DNA of 64,000 nt, taken from positions 1-64,000 of the forward strand of contig JAEXGM010000146.1 in NCBI GenBank assembly GCA_023450835.1, given 5' to 3'. The stretch comes from Bacillota bacterium (GTDB taxonomy: Bacteria; Bacillota; Clostridia; Lachnospirales; Lachnospiraceae). Positions 63,357 to 64,000 of the stretch are shown here, one piece after another; the first letter of the stretch is position 1; every line of letters starts with the position of its first letter. The notes below the pieces were generated by a model. It had not been told where the DNA came from, searched no databases, and saw only the letters and a program-made list of their open reading frames with translations. A program made the position numbers and the translations under genes.

Positions 63357-64000
63357 TTATATCTGAATATCTCTTTTCTTAAATACAATAAGGGAAATCC
63401 CTAAAAATACGACTGCGGATAGAGCCGACATACCTGCCACGACCTGCCAGGTAAATAAAAAGGAGCCGGTCATTGAAACTATTCTTCCGGTTATAATGTT
63501 CTCAACATTGGAGTAGTGCAGAAATATAAAAGGGGATACCTTACGGTAAGTCGTTGACAGACTGTAAACAATATTACTTCCCAGGATGGCACAGATTAAC
63601 ACCGTCATGGTAACAACACTGGATTTGGATATAGTGGATATCAACAGAATAAAGGTCACCATAACTATCAAAAATAATAATTGCAGAGCCAAGGCTTCAA
63701 TTAAATACTGCCAAAGCAATATAAAATGCCCGCTGCCGGCTACCTCAGTGATAAAACGATGCCCACTCTGATAAGTATATTCATATTTTACTCCAACCAG
63801 ATAGGGTCTGTTAAAGTTTCCAAATCCCTTTATAACGCCCACTCCCAGGAAAAATAATACCTGAGTTATCATAATTAATGCGGTAGAACTTAACACCATT
63901 ACAACAAATTTGCTAAGGAGCACCTTAATTCTGGATACCGGCTGCACCAGAAGGAATTTCAGAGTCCCCGGGTTATATTCATTGGACACATTATCTCCGT
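63357..64000 (-). CDS. ABC-2 family permease, partial (5' end beyond window)
   Basis: At least 214 residues of an ABC2_membrane_2-type permease. The visible part begins within the conserved NEYNPGTLKFLLVQPVSR motif that follows the first membrane helix, so the frame continues past 64000. Four or five membrane helices follow (STALIMITQVLFFLGV, LQLLFLIVMVTFILLIS, SVVTMTVLICAIL). A perfect terminator ends the transcript. The partner ATPase should lie outside the window. Confidence 0.82.
   Translation of the reverse strand, partial: GDNVSNEYNPGTLKFLLVQPVSRIKVLLSKFVVMVLSSTALIMITQVLFFLGVGVIKGFGNFNRPYLVGVKYEYTYQSGHRFITEVAGSGHFILLWQYLIEALALQLLFLIVMVTFILLISTISKSSVVTMTVLICAILGSNIVYSLSTTYRKVSPFIFLHYSNVENIITGRIVSMTGSFLFTWQVVAGMSALSAVVFLGISLIVFKKRDIQI

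Overview
The window looks like chromosomal DNA of a spore-forming, low-GC clostridium, most likely a Lachnospiraceae relative (inference). Reasons: AT-rich intergenic regions, strong AGGAGG-type ribosome sites, TTG/GTG starts, sigma-A promoters of the TTGACA-N17-TATAAT type, a SleL/YaaH-like LysM-GH18 protein, the paired radical-SAM/TIGR03915 genes, a DUF5721-like protein and an Opp system with clostridial-style inserts. Genes are mostly housekeeping and on the minus strand, interspersed with unusual non-coding DNA.

Layout. 0-9.4 kb: a degV gene, leuBCD with a divergent LysR regulator, mutY, and ilvN-ilvC. 9.4-17.5 kb: two GT2 glycosyltransferases, an HtrA protease, pheA, a 75-bp tandem hairpin array, folC and an RlmI-like methyltransferase. 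17.6-21.8 kb: a HAD-GNAT fusion, an Asn/Thr-rich lipoprotein, and a radical-SAM DNA-metabolism pair with an SOS-like box. 21.9-27.3 kb: an ABC-2 exporter (ATPase and two permeases) divergent from a NarL-type two-component system. 27.7-35.8 kb: an oligopeptide ABC operon (oppA-B-C-D-F plus a small membrane protein) in which OppC carries a seven-repeat RCC1-like propeller and OppF a long coiled-coil insert. 36-38 kb: an sRNA candidate, a GNAT remnant, a type I toxin-antitoxin candidate and two tRNAs. 38-45 kb: a spore-hydrolase-like protein without its catalytic acids, a second degV, and an SsuB/TauB-like ATPase gene split by a 2,517-bp serine-recombinase element. 45-49 kb: an FMN riboswitch with ribD-ribE-ribBA-ribH. 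49-52.6 kb: TetR with two alpha/beta hydrolases, and a third degV. 52.9-58 kb: htpG with CIRCE, small unknowns, and a GH13 protein lacking catalytic residues. 58-64 kb: a heterodimeric ABC exporter with an ArsR-type regulator, and a partial ABC-2 permease.

The strongest candidate for something undescribed is the recombinase element at 41491-44007. It sits inside the ABC ATPase gene, its length is a multiple of three, both junctions share CATA, and joining the flanks gives a continuous, normal-length ATPase. It could therefore act as an excisable gene switch. Second is the RCC1-like propeller in the first external loop of OppC. Third is a dispersed family of paired hairpins found at operon junctions; it sometimes supplies the stop codon of the upstream gene and creates false N-terminal extensions on others. 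A covarying long hairpin with a fixed loop occurs twice, and a convergent toxin/antisense-RNA locus appears to derive from an inverted duplication.
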